From positions 1 to 58,178 of the forward strand of contig JAEZEH010000113.1 of assembly GCA_023417785.1 (NCBI GenBank): a stretch of 58,178 nt of DNA, given 5' to 3'. Source of the stretch: Bacteroidota bacterium (lineage in GTDB: Bacteria; Bacteroidota; Bacteroidia; Cytophagales; Cyclobacteriaceae). Shown piece after piece: positions 8,062 through 16,088 of this stretch. Numbering within the stretch: position 1 is the stretch's first letter; each line of letters starts with the position of its first letter. The notes beneath the pieces are model-generated. The model ran no database searches. It was not told where the DNA came from and worked only from the letters and a program-made list of their open reading frames with translations. A program made the translations under genes and the position numbers.

Positions 8062-8997
8062 ATGAATAAACGGATCACCTGGACCATTACATACAACGTT
8101 GACCGTCATGAAACGGGGACATATATATCGGAGGAGATCACCTATGACGTACGTGGTAACGTGCTCGACCAAACACGTTTCGACCAATCGGGTCGGGCGT
8201 TGCACCGAGTGGTATTCCGGTATTCCGACGTTTCCGGTAACCTTGTTGAACAGGTAGAATATGATTCGCTCAACGGACTGATTGAGCGGAAGGAGTTTTT
8301 GGAGAACGCAAATGGTGAAGTGTACAAAGCAGTAATCACCTATAACGACGGCTCATCCGAAACAAGAGAATACGCTTTTAGTGATCTCGGCAAGGCTGAC
8401 AGGGCAATCGTTCATGACGAGACCGGGACACGAACGGGCGAAGAAATATTCGCTTATGACGACGAAGACAACCTGATCCTCGAAATTGAAAAAGATGCCG
8501 ATGGCACGGAAGTACTGCGTATTGAAAGGGATTACTCACCGGGTGCATTACTTAAAGCGAAAAGGATATTTGTTAATGGCGAAATTCAGGAATCCACGAC
8601 TTTCGGATATAACGCGTATGGAAGTCGTGTAATTCGTATTAAAAAGAATCGTTCAGGGACCATAGTAGAAAGTGAAGTGACGAGCTATACGGATCAGAAT
8701 GTTCCTGTTGAAAGACGACTTGAATCAAATTCCGGATCTGTCGGCATTGTCGAGGAATCCATCTTTGACGAGACAGGCAATATAGTTCTGGTGGAAAGCC
8801 GCAAAGGAGGACAACTCATTTTTAGGAATGCGTGCGCATATGATGAAGATCACCTACTGATCAGTGAGGAATTGCTCGAACTAACGTCGGGCGGAAAGGT
8901 CTTGCGCCACGAAAAGCTTGAACACCACTGGGAAGGAAACCCTCTCCCAAGGGAGGAAAATCAAAAAGGGCTTGAAGATAGTTATGGCGAATGGTGA
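8062..8997 (+). CDS. YD/RHS-like repeat protein without signal peptide
   Basis: The 311 residues are almost entirely made of about ten imperfect units of roughly 26 residues. The pattern is aromatic-x-Tyr-Asp-x-x-Gly-Asn-x-Leu, then a strand, then D-x-x-G and another strand, for example ITYDVRGNVLDQ, FRYSDVSGNLVEQ and FAYDDEDNLILEI. This resembles YD/RHS repeats or the YwqK-like repeat class and predicts a beta-solenoid or rod. No signal peptide or membrane segment is seen, so it appears cytoplasmic despite following a lipoprotein gene by 4 nt. It lacks the RHS core-associated C-terminal toxin motif, so it is not a typical polymorphic toxin. The 3' end overlaps the convergent BON gene by 16 nt. 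Confidence 0.72.
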   Translation: MNKRITWTITYNVDRHETGTYISEEITYDVRGNVLDQTRFDQSGRALHRVVFRYSDVSGNLVEQVEYDSLNGLIERKEFLENANGEVYKAVITYNDGSSETREYAFSDLGKADRAIVHDETGTRTGEEIFAYDDEDNLILEIEKDADGTEVLRIERDYSPGALLKAKRIFVNGEIQESTTFGYNAYGSRVIRIKKNRSGTIVESEVTSYTDQNVPVERRLESNSGSVGIVEESIFDETGNIVLVESRKGGQLIFRNACAYDEDHLLISEELLELTSGGKVLRHEKLEHHWEGNPLPREENQKGLEDSYGEW

Positions 8998-9434
8998 CCT
9001 TTCAGGTTTTCCCGAAAACTTTGAAGCTGCGTTTCATCATTTCCCGTAAACTCCGGGTCGGTGGTTTCCGCGCTCGTCTGAGACGCGGGAAGCTGTATTG
9101 AATTTTGAACCTGGACTACGCCGCCTACCTGTTGCGCGTGATACTCAGCCTGCCGCCTCGACCACTGATCAGGAACCGTTCCTGACAGCGTAACTTCACC
9201 GTCTTTGACGGATACTATAATTTCCGTTGCATCGAGATATGGGTCATTGAGCAAGCGCTCATTGATGTCCTCTTCAACCCGGATATCGCGGCGCTTGTAG
9301 TTCCTTGGACCTTTACCGCGGTTGTTAATCCGTATTTCGCCATAATAAGCTGTATTCGGGGATTGATGCTCGCCGGAATGCGCGGGGGTCTGATCATTCC
9401 GATAATCCTGGTGCGGCCGATTGAATGTGTTCAT
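8982..9434 (-). CDS. BON-domain protein
   Basis: This is a 150-residue soluble protein. The N-terminal third is polar and Asn/Gln-rich, then comes the linker GKGPRNYKRRDIR, followed by one BON domain (about residues 55-115) with the typical SVKDGEVTLSGTV strand pair. BON domains bind phospholipid or attach to envelope structures; osmotic-stress proteins such as OsmY carry two. No signal peptide is seen. The ATG at 9434 is the start, since the longer frame begins with TTG. It is divergent from the paralog at 9621, and the two share the GKGPR-Y-R-x-D linker, which marks them as one family. Confidence 0.85.
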   Translation of the reverse strand: MNTFNRPHQDYRNDQTPAHSGEHQSPNTAYYGEIRINNRGKGPRNYKRRDIRVEEDINERLLNDPYLDATEIIVSVKDGEVTLSGTVPDQWSRRQAEYHAQQVGGVVQVQNSIQLPASQTSAETTDPEFTGNDETQLQSFRENLKGHHSP

Positions 9435-9477
9435 ATGGAGAATTTTCGCTGCAGCAAAGACACTGCTTGAATTCAAA

Positions 9478-9608
9478 ATGTAATACTGGTGCCAGGAAAC
9501 CGTCGGAGAGAATGTAGATAATAAGTACCTTCCCGTTGACGAAGGGATGATTGTGGGATGAAGGGGAACGCCTCTTGACGGTTTGTTATTTGTACCAGTG
9601 TTCTACAT
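9478..9608. promoter_or_regulatory. Shared ACCAGTRTT-ACAT element in both BON promoters (candidate)
   Basis: The divergent BON genes each have the same short element upstream. On the minus strand it is ACCAGTATTACAT (complement of 9478-9490); on the plus strand it is ACCAGTGTTCTACAT (9594-9608). The plus copy lies 12 nt before the ATG at 9621. ACCAGT also occurs about 22 nt before the DUF3606 ATG (26272). This could be a promoter element of a stress sigma factor or a binding site for a shared regulator. It is based on three short matches, so it is weak evidence. Confidence 0.3.
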
Positions 9609-9620
9609 AACCAAATTGAT

Positions 9621-10094
9621 ATGAGAAAGTCAATGGAAGAAAACGAGCGCCGGAATAATGCCCGCGATGAGATGAAAGAACTACGGACGCCGCAGACACG
9701 GATGTCTTTCCTGACCTACGAGCGGTATCGCGACCAGCTTGGCGATTCGCATGGTTCCTCGCGCGAAGGGGCATTTCCGGAGAGCCGGATGTCGGCTGCA
9801 ACCCCAGGAGTTCACGCAGGTAAAGGACCCCGGTCTTACAGACGGTCAGATGAAAGCATCCAGGATGAAGTATGTCGCAAACTTACGGATGATCCTTCGA
9901 TCGATGCTTCGGACATTGAGGTCACTGTTTCCGAATGCGAAGTAATCCTTCAGGGGAAAGTTGATTCCCGAACAAGCAAACGCAGGCTGGAAGATCTTGT
10001 GGAATCGGTGCGGGGTGTGAGCCACGTCGAAAACAGGGTTCGTATTCAGAAACCGGATGATTTGCGTTCCCACACGAAGGAAACGTTCCGGTAG
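9621..10094 (+). CDS. BON-domain protein, paralog of the divergent gene
   Basis: The 157-residue protein has a charged N-terminal half and then GKGPRSYRRSDESIQDEV leading into a single BON domain (about 77-145; VSECEVILQGKV strand pair). The same linker occurs in the divergent gene at 8982-9434 and is familiar from osmotically induced BON proteins of other phyla. No signal peptide is present. Likely role: a stress-induced protein that binds lipid or the envelope face. Roughly 300 nt of noncoding sequence follows the stop before a strong terminator at 10397. Confidence 0.85.
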   Translation: MRKSMEENERRNNARDEMKELRTPQTRMSFLTYERYRDQLGDSHGSSREGAFPESRMSAATPGVHAGKGPRSYRRSDESIQDEVCRKLTDDPSIDASDIEVTVSECEVILQGKVDSRTSKRRLEDLVESVRGVSHVENRVRIQKPDDLRSHTKETFR

Positions 10095-10396
10095 GTCATG
10101 TGGCGGGTAGCCATGCCGTAAAATCTAAGTTCGTGCCGGGTTGGGGAGCGGGGGGAGAAATAGGGATAAAATGAAACGCTCTGAGCCCAAAATGAGAAAT
10201 ACCGTACTGTTTTTATGGAATTTAAACTATCCAACGGTACCGGTATCGGTTTTTCAGTAGACAGGTTAACCATGAGGTGAGAAGGAGATTTATCCGACTA
10301 TCAGCCGGGGACTAAGCAGTGAGAGGGGTGTGAAAGTAAGGCAGGATAATCGATAAATTGATATGAGTTGAGTTGGTGTGTTTAGTTTGGTTAGAC
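10095..10396 (+). ncRNA. Candidate small RNA or long 3' UTR upstream of strong terminator
   Basis: No ORF of useful length lies here; ATG and GTG starts are followed within a few codons by stops. The segment ends in an unusually strong intrinsic terminator. Either the BON mRNA has a 300-nt tail, or a small RNA starts within it, perhaps near 10230-10260. TAGACAGGT occurs at 10258 and again at 10392, the second copy just before the terminator stem. The identity and 5' end cannot be set from sequence alone. Confidence 0.35.
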
Positions 10397-10440
10397 AGGT
10401 CCTGTCGCTTCTTAAAAGCGGACAGGACCTTTTCTTTTTT
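10397..10440 (+). terminator. Strong intrinsic terminator
   Basis: AGGTCCTGTC (10397-10406) pairs perfectly with GACAGGACCT (10421-10430). The stem is extended by GCT/AGC with one bulged G, a 7-nt loop and a T-rich tail CCTTTTCTTTTTT. The orientation is plus. It defines the 3' end of an RNA that contains no recognised coding sequence. Confidence 0.9.
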
Positions 10441-10482
10441 CGGATGAATCGTATTGATGCCATCCCTAAATTACGAAAGTAC

Positions 10483-10836
10483 TTACGGCGTTCCCGTTTC
10501 CCGGGATTTATCGCCCCCGTCCCTCTTATCTTTCATGGTAGCCGATCCGGGAGTACCGGTATTACCGGCCGCATCCCCATTACCTGATCCGGCACCGGTA
10601 GCACCAGTTCCAGGTGCTGTGCCAAAGGTACGAGTGCTCGTAGTATCTGCTTCAATTTCATCGTTCGCAGTGAGCGTATCTGATTGAAGGTCTGCGTCGT
10701 CAGTGTCTATTTCCTGATTCCGGGATTCAATGGCCGGTACCTCATGATTGGTAGAGTCGTTTCCGATCTGCTGAGCTTGAACCTCAAAGGTTGCCAACGC
10801 AACCATGGCTATCACTACAATCTGTATGGTTTTCAT
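10483..10836 (-). CDS. Low-complexity secreted protein, Gly/Thr-rich
   Basis: With the ATG at 10836 the product is 117 residues: a signal peptide ending VQAQQ, a Thr/Asp/Glu-rich segment, and a Gly/Thr/Ala/Asp/Lys tail with GTGATGAGSGNG. No folded-domain motif is seen. The longer frame (from 10917) would bury the signal behind 27 charged residues and is unlikely; ATG at 10845 is also possible. Composition and design (signal, acidic linker, Gly-Thr tail) resemble the gene at 15443-15910. Function unknown; such proteins can be surface or matrix components. Confidence 0.6.
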   Translation of the reverse strand: MKTIQIVVIAMVALATFEVQAQQIGNDSTNHEVPAIESRNQEIDTDDADLQSDTLTANDEIEADTTSTRTFGTAPGTGATGAGSGNGDAAGNTGTPGSATMKDKRDGGDKSRETGTP

Positions 10837-10988
10837 AATAAGCATGATAATTGATTCTTCTTTCCGAAGAGTTAATTCCTGTGCCATCGGCCGTGTGTTC
10901 TTTTGTTCATCCGTCATGTTGAAGAGCTCCCAGCTTCATTATTGTGGGCCGGCATTAATTTTTCCGGAAAGCAGTAAATACACCAACC

Positions 10989-12104
10989 ATGCCTTATCAA
11001 AATATCAAGAAGACGGCGTTAATTCTCCTTATTTTCGTTCTCCTTGTAATTATCCTGTATTTCGGCAAGGCGTTTCTCGTGCCGGTTACATTTGCTGCAC
11101 TACTCGCGACATTACTTCATCCGGTAAGCAAATGGCTTCAGGGCAAAGGAGTAAATCGCGCAATTTCAATTCTGATGTCCATGGTTCTGCTGGTGGGCTT
11201 TTTTGGCGGATTGATTGCCTTACTTAGCTGGCAGGTTTCCGACCTTGCAAAGGATGCCCCTCAAATTGAGAAACAACTGACGGAACGATATGAGCAGGTC
11301 AGGCAATATATCAACGACACTTTTAATATTTCGCCACAGAAGCAGGATGAGATAATTGAAGAACAGAAGACTTCAGGATCCGGCAAGGCTGGGGGCATCC
11401 TTGCCGGTTTCGTCAGTGGTCTCGGCGGATTTCTCACTGATCTGATAATCACGCTGGTGTATATTTTCCTGTTCATGTACTACAAGGATCGTCTGAAGAA
11501 GTTCGTAATACGAATTGCGCCGGATGACAAGAAGGACGTCGCGCTCCGAATTATTCAGGACTCTGCGAAAGTAGCCCAGAAATATCTTACAGGACTTGCT
11601 TTGATGATTCTTGCCCTATGGGTGATGTACGGAATCGGGTTTTCTATTGTAGGTGTCAAGAGTCCGATCTTTTTCGCAGTTCTGTGTGGTATGCTGGAAA
11701 TTATTCCGTTTGTCGGAAACGTCGTCGGCACAACGGTGACTCTGCTGGTTTCGGTCATGCAGGGCGGAGGCACCAATATCATTATCGGAATACTTGTTAC
11801 CTATGGGATTGTTCAGTTCGTTCAGACCTATCTCCTCGAACCTCTCGTGGTGGGAGCGGAGGTGAACCTGAACCCTTTATTTACAGTGTTATGCCTCGTG
11901 GCCGGCGAAATGATCTGGGGACTGCCTGGTATGATTCTGGCCATTCCGGTAACGGGTGTGATCAAGATTATTTGCGACCACGTGGAACCTCTGAAACCGT
12001 TCGGCGAGCTGATTGGCGGATCGGAAAAGAAGGGTGAAAGCAAGTTCAAAAAAAAGATGAAAACGACCGGGAGAAAAATCAAAGAGGCCTTCAATGGAAA
12101 GTAG
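10989..12104 (+). CDS. AI-2E family transporter / PerM-like permease
   Basis: This 371-residue membrane protein has two N-terminal segments (ALILLIFVLLVIILYFG and VTFAALLATLL), a third near residue 60, a soluble segment with charged residues at about 90-145, and further hydrophobic helices to about residue 335, followed by a Lys-rich tail. This is the layout of the AI-2E/PerM family. Members export small molecules such as autoinducer-2 or act as Na+/H+ antiporters; the substrate here is unknown. A perfect 9-bp stem at 12103-12140 follows the stop. Confidence 0.88.
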   Translation: MPYQNIKKTALILLIFVLLVIILYFGKAFLVPVTFAALLATLLHPVSKWLQGKGVNRAISILMSMVLLVGFFGGLIALLSWQVSDLAKDAPQIEKQLTERYEQVRQYINDTFNISPQKQDEIIEEQKTSGSGKAGGILAGFVSGLGGFLTDLIITLVYIFLFMYYKDRLKKFVIRIAPDDKKDVALRIIQDSAKVAQKYLTGLALMILALWVMYGIGFSIVGVKSPIFFAVLCGMLEIIPFVGNVVGTTVTLLVSVMQGGGTNIIIGILVTYGIVQFVQTYLLEPLVVGAEVNLNPLFTVLCLVAGEMIWGLPGMILAIPVTGVIKIICDHVEPLKPFGELIGGSEKKGESKFKKKMKTTGRKIKEAFNGK

Positions 12105-12140
12105 AAATCCGAAAGCCGTTGGGATGACCTCCGGATTTCT
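12103..12140. terminator. Bidirectional terminator between convergent genes
   Basis: AGAAATCCG (12103-12111) and CGGATTTCT (12132-12140) form a 9-bp stem that includes the TAG stop of the permease gene. It lies between the convergent permease and RIC genes. The loop is long (20 nt), so stability is moderate. Confidence 0.5.
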
Positions 12141-12157
12141 ATAATAAAAAATAAAGG

Positions 12158-13123
12158 TTAGTTTGTGTTACGGTAACTGAACTCCAGTTCCTTCGATTTC
12201 GGAAACAGGATATTGTTCTCGAGGTGAATATGAATATGAAGGTCCTCTTCAAATTCCTGAAGCATGTTAAATAGCAAGGTATAGCTCGCACATGCTTCGG
12301 CGGGAAGTGTATAGTCGCCGCTCAGACGCCGGATTTCCTCCAGTATTTCTCCCGCTGATTCATGTTCATCTTCCATCATATGAATAGGGTTGGCGATGTC
12401 GCCGAAGTGAGGCGTGGGCAGGGGCTTTCCGCTTTTCCGCGCGGCAACCAGTTCCTTGATGTATGGAAACAGGATTTCTTCTTCTTTCATCATATGGTCC
12501 TTTAGTTCGGAGGATAGTTCCTGGATCAGGTCCGAAATACGAATCAGTTCGGGATGATAGGGGCCATGTACTGCAGCAACTTTGCCTCCGAATGCACGGA
12601 GCTCAGGCAGGGTTTTCCGAACGTAGCTATGGTGTGTGTTCACAATATAATCCGCAAGAAAGTCCGACGACCAGTCCGCATAGGCCACGGCGCGCGAACC
12701 GCGAACGTTATCCTGAGCCTGCAGTTCGCGGGCTACGGCGACTTCATCCAGCCCCTTTTCGGAACACACCTGCTTAAGCGTTTTCTTTCCGCCACAGCAA
12801 AAGTCAATACCATACTTACGGAATACCTGGGCTTTCCGCAGATCCTTAGCGGCGATTTCTCCGACTGTAGCCTGACCGGCCTGATCCTTCCTCATCGTGA
12901 TGTTAACCTGCCACCATACCGGCCCGGATTCTGTGTACTGCCATTCAAAAATATTTCCACGTTCATTGAGGAGTTGATAGTATAATGGTTTCGGGTCGTG
13001 ATCATTCTTTATGGTAAGCGTATGGCCATCCGGTAACTGGTCAAACAACCTGAAAATCGTCGGGTGTTTTTCCCGTGGGTCAAGCACTGTTACGTCCAAA
13101 AAAGTCGTTTCAATCGTTTCCAT
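12158..13123 (-). CDS. Iron-sulfur cluster repair di-iron protein (RIC/ScdA-like) with DUF2249
   Basis: The 321-residue protein has three parts. Residues 1-75 form a DUF2249-type domain (TVLDPREKHPTIFRLFDQLP). About 85-140 is the ScdA_N domain with the FCCGGKKTL Cys pair. About 155-315 is a hemerythrin-like domain with THHSYVRKTLPEL, DHMMKEEEILFP, MEDEHESAG and HIHLENNILFP, the di-iron ligands. RIC proteins restore Fe-S clusters damaged by NO or oxidants. The ATG at 13123 gives a proper N-terminus; the longer frame adds a basic, poorly conserved stretch. It is divergent from a cupin gene. Confidence 0.92.
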   Translation of the reverse strand: METIETTFLDVTVLDPREKHPTIFRLFDQLPDGHTLTIKNDHDPKPLYYQLLNERGNIFEWQYTESGPVWWQVNITMRKDQAGQATVGEIAAKDLRKAQVFRKYGIDFCCGGKKTLKQVCSEKGLDEVAVARELQAQDNVRGSRAVAYADWSSDFLADYIVNTHHSYVRKTLPELRAFGGKVAAVHGPYHPELIRISDLIQELSSELKDHMMKEEEILFPYIKELVAARKSGKPLPTPHFGDIANPIHMMEDEHESAGEILEEIRRLSGDYTLPAEACASYTLLFNMLQEFEEDLHIHIHLENNILFPKSKELEFSYRNTN

Positions 13124-13154
13124 GTTCCTTTGGTTATGTTTAGTATTGGTATTT

Positions 13155-13229
13155 GCACACTGGGATCGTCTCACAAAGAAAGACTCTTCGCGGGGGCCGG
13201 TGTTATGATTGAACGCATACTGGGACGTC
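13155..13229. repeat. Direct repeat in RIC/cupin divergent promoter
   Basis: GCACACTGGGATCGTC (13155-13170) and GCATACTGGGACGTC (13215-13229) are near-identical copies 60 bp apart in the 122-bp divergent spacer. A and C-rich sequence follows each copy. They could be operator half-sites or the trace of a short tandem duplication. Confidence 0.4.
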
Positions 13230-13245
13230 GGCCAACAAAAAAACT

Positions 13246-13608
13246 ATGATTGAAAAGGTAAATGTAAATGAAAAATTCGCACGCTTTTCCGATTGCTGGA
13301 ACCCCAGAATTGCAGCCGAATTAAACGGTCAACATGTAAAACTGGTACGACTTAAGGGTGAATTCGTCTGGCATAAGCACGACAACGAAGACGAAATGTT
13401 CTATTTGATCAACGGAAAGCTTCAAATGCATTTTCGCGACCGGATGGTTACCCTGACTGAAAATGAATTTATCGTGGTTCCGCGGGGTGTGGAACACAAA
13501 CCTGTGGCAGACCAGGAAGTCCTGGTAATGCTGTTCGAGCCGGCAACAACGCTAAACACCGGAAACGTCAATAGCGAATTTACGCGGAACACCCTGGAAA
13601 AAATCTGA
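13246..13608 (+). CDS. Cupin domain protein
   Basis: This is a 120-residue single cupin. Motif 1 is WHKHDNEDEMFYLINGKL, with two His and Glu positions for metal; motif 2 is FIVVPRGVEHKP, with the third His. Small cupins of this type bind a divalent metal and act as isomerases, dioxygenases or sensors. The reaction here is not predictable. It is divergent from the Fe-S repair gene, and the 56-bp gap to the following amidohydrolase leaves co-transcription open. Confidence 0.88.
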   Translation: MIEKVNVNEKFARFSDCWNPRIAAELNGQHVKLVRLKGEFVWHKHDNEDEMFYLINGKLQMHFRDRMVTLTENEFIVVPRGVEHKPVADQEVLVMLFEPATTLNTGNVNSEFTRNTLEKI

Positions 13609-13664
13609 TTTTTTGATTGATGTCTGCTTTTGGGTTGTAAGTTTGGAGACAACAATCGTCCGCT

Positions 13665-15380
13665 ATGCGAAACACATTTCTCGCGGGTGTACTCCCGCTA
13701 TTCATACTTCTTTCCATTGTTTCATGTCAAACCAGCCAACCCGCTGACCTGGTTTTATATGGAGGAAACATTTACACCGTCGACGGCAAAAACACGAAAG
13801 CCGAAGCGCTGGCTGTTCGCGATGAGAAGATAACCTTTGTCGGGAGCCGCAAAGAAGCCGAGGCGTTTGTCGGTAAAGACACGCGTGTGATCGACCTGAA
13901 AGGAAAGACGCTGACCCCTGGGTTTATAGAGGGGCATGCGCATATTATGGGCATCGGGTTCAACAAGATGCGCCTTAACTTAAATGGTGCAAAAAGTTTC
14001 GATGATATCGTCGCGCAGGTGAAAGCTGCAGTGGAGCAAGCCAAACCGGGAGAATGGATTATCGGTGAGGGCTGGCACCAGGACAAGTGGACCCAGATGC
14101 CGGGCACCCTGGTCAAGGGGTTTCCCGTTCACGACGCGCTTAGTGCGGTGTCGCCTGATAATCCGGTCTACCTCGAGCACGCCAGCGGACATGCGGCATT
14201 CGTTAATGGTCGGGCTATGCAAATCGCAGGTATCAATCAGCTTTCAAAGGAGTCGCCTACATCGACCGACCTGGAAGGCGGCGAAATTCTGCGCGATGCT
14301 AATGGTAATCCTACCGGGCTATTCAATGAGGATCCCGCCATGAGTCTCATCTCGAAATATATTCCCCGTGACGAAAATCCTGAGCGAGCGCTTACGCTGG
14401 CTCTTGAGGAATGCGCTGCCAATGGGATAACCAGTTTCCATGATGCCGGCGCCAGCCGTGAAAGCATTGAGTTATTCCGGAAATTCAGGGATGAAGGCAG
14501 ACTTACGACCCGACTTTACGTAATGATCACCGGTTATGACCGCGACCTGGTTTACGAGTTCATCCGCTCAGGCCCTGAAGTGGATGAAAACGGTACCCTT
14601 ACCATACGATCAATCAAGCTGAATTGTGATGGTGCACTCGGTTCGCGTGGGGCGTGGTTGCTTGAACCTTACTCAGACAGGCCGGATACATACGGCATGG
14701 CTACACTACCAATGGATACTGTTCTTAAAACTGCACAGGTGGCTCTTCAGGGAGGCTTTCAGGTATGCAGCCATGCGATTGGTGATCGTGCAAACCAGGA
14801 GATTCTTGACCGATATGAAACGGCCCTTAAGGAAGCCCCGGAAAAAGCAAAAGATCATCGTTTCAGAATCGAACATGCTCAGCACCTTCATCCAAATGAT
14901 ATCGGCAGGTTTTCGGAATTGGGAGTAATTCCATCTATGCAGGCAATCCATATGTCATCTGACCGGCCATGGGCCTTCGGAAGACTAGGACAAAAACGCA
15001 TTGAACAAGGAGCGTATATGTGGAAAGCACTTTTGAATTCGGGAACACGAATTGTCAACGGTACCGATGCACCGGTGGAACCGCTCAATCCGGTTCCGTG
15101 CTTCTACGCCTCGGTCACACGCAAGACGCTTCGTGGTGAGCCGGAAACCGGATTCGAACCTGAACAGAAAATGACACGTGAAGAAGCCCTTCGTTCGTAT
15201 ACCATCGACGCTGCTTATGGCGCATTTGAGGAAGGGATCAAAGGTTCCCTTGAAAAAGGTAAGCTTGCCGATTTTACCATCTTCACTGATGATCTGATGT
15301 CGGTTCCCGATAAGGATTTACTCTCTATCGAGGTTGCTATGACAATAGTCGGGGGCAAGGTCATCTATGAAAAACCCTGA
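13665..15380 (+). CDS. Secreted amidohydrolase, Amidohydro_3 (YtcJ-like)
   Basis: This 571-residue lipoprotein (signal ILLSIVSC, Cys near 23) has the amidohydrolase beta-sandwich start (DLVLYGGNIYTVDG), the metal-binding GHAHIMG (HxH) and a TIM-barrel core. Further motifs are GEGWHQDKW, KLNCDGALGSRGAWL, CSHAIGDRANQ, RIEHAQHLHP and GTDAPVEPLNP. This matches the YtcJ/Amidohydro_3 group of metal-dependent hydrolases acting on N-acyl or C-N substrates, here predicted to be on the cell envelope. The physiological substrate is unknown. A strong hairpin terminator follows. Confidence 0.93.
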   Translation: MRNTFLAGVLPLFILLSIVSCQTSQPADLVLYGGNIYTVDGKNTKAEALAVRDEKITFVGSRKEAEAFVGKDTRVIDLKGKTLTPGFIEGHAHIMGIGFNKMRLNLNGAKSFDDIVAQVKAAVEQAKPGEWIIGEGWHQDKWTQMPGTLVKGFPVHDALSAVSPDNPVYLEHASGHAAFVNGRAMQIAGINQLSKESPTSTDLEGGEILRDANGNPTGLFNEDPAMSLISKYIPRDENPERALTLALEECAANGITSFHDAGASRESIELFRKFRDEGRLTTRLYVMITGYDRDLVYEFIRSGPEVDENGTLTIRSIKLNCDGALGSRGAWLLEPYSDRPDTYGMATLPMDTVLKTAQVALQGGFQVCSHAIGDRANQEILDRYETALKEAPEKAKDHRFRIEHAQHLHPNDIGRFSELGVIPSMQAIHMSSDRPWAFGRLGQKRIEQGAYMWKALLNSGTRIVNGTDAPVEPLNPVPCFYASVTRKTLRGEPETGFEPEQKMTREEALRSYTIDAAYGAFEEGIKGSLEKGKLADFTIFTDDLMSVPDKDLLSIEVAMTIVGGKVIYEKP

Positions 15381-15395
15381 TACGCAAAAAGAAAA

Positions 15396-15422
15396 GGCTA
15401 TCACGCGAGCGATAGCCCTTTT
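15396..15422. terminator. Bidirectional intrinsic terminator
   Basis: AAAAGGCTATC and GATAGCCCTTTT form a stem around an 8-nt loop (core 15396-15417), with T-runs on both strands. It lies between the convergent amidohydrolase and low-complexity genes. Confidence 0.85.
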
Positions 15423-15442
15423 CCTGCAATAATATATAATCA

Positions 15443-15910
15443 TCAGCGCGTAGGCGTTCCAAGCGTACCTGTTCCCTGTGTGCCAACGCCGGTAGTTCCG
15501 GTTGTACCCGTTTCTTCCCGCTGCGTTGAACCAAAATCGGTCGTGGTTCTCGTATCGTTCCCGCTTGTACCCGGCGCAGGCGCACCTGTGGCCGGAGTCA
15601 CTGTACCAGGGTTTGTCGTTGTTCCCGGAGGTTGCGGGTTGGTCGCCGTTCCTGAATTATTCAGATCCGTTGGCGTGTTGTCAGGTTCCGTTCCCGTTTC
15701 CAAATCATTAGCGCGATTTTCTGTCACGTCGCTTCCGATGATCTCGTCATTTGATTCCTGCTTGTCATAAGGATCGTTCGTTACGGTACCGCTGTTGTTG
15801 ATAGAAGGACTCGACAACGACGCTGTATCGGTCGTCACGCCCTGACTGAATCCGACAACCATGCACAGAGACAGAAAACTTGTTAATAGAATGTATTTGA
15901 CTTTTTTCAT
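15443..15910 (-). CDS. Low-complexity secreted protein, Thr/Gly/Pro-rich
   Basis: The 155-residue product has a signal peptide ending VVGFSQ, an acidic Asn/Asp/Glu segment with NDPYDKQESNDE, and a repetitive tail of TNPQPPGTTTNP, GTTGTTGVGTQGTGTLGTP type. No enzyme motif is present. The design parallels the gene at 10483-10836. The Thr-Gly-Pro tail may be a flexible spacer for surface display, but no sortase or C-terminal type IX sorting domain is visible. The shared terminator with the amidohydrolase indicates convergent, separate transcription. Confidence 0.65.
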   Translation of the reverse strand: MKKVKYILLTSFLSLCMVVGFSQGVTTDTASLSSPSINNSGTVTNDPYDKQESNDEIIGSDVTENRANDLETGTEPDNTPTDLNNSGTATNPQPPGTTTNPGTVTPATGAPAPGTSGNDTRTTTDFGSTQREETGTTGTTGVGTQGTGTLGTPTR

Positions 15911-16067
15911 AGCCGCTCTTTTTAGTTACTACATTTTCATATTTACTCTCGTCAGCGGAAAAAGACGATGCCAATCCGATTGTCGTACGTAAAAGTGATT
16001 GTAGACCCAACGACCAGGCTGGACGCCGTATGTCTCGATGGATTCAATGATGGAGCGGGAGGCGAAA

Positions 16068-16084
16068 GGCGGGTATTACCCGCC
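16068..16084 (-). terminator. Intrinsic terminator of the hsp20 gene
   Basis: GGCGGGT and ACCCGCC flank a 3-nt loop, just past the hsp20 stop on the minus strand. A short T-run (TTT) follows in the minus direction. Confidence 0.65.
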
Positions 16085-16088
16085 TTCA

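Noticed and set aside
13064..13249. 61-codon plus-strand frame across the RIC start and spacer
   Set aside because: Overlaps the RIC gene start and the divergent promoter; shadow.
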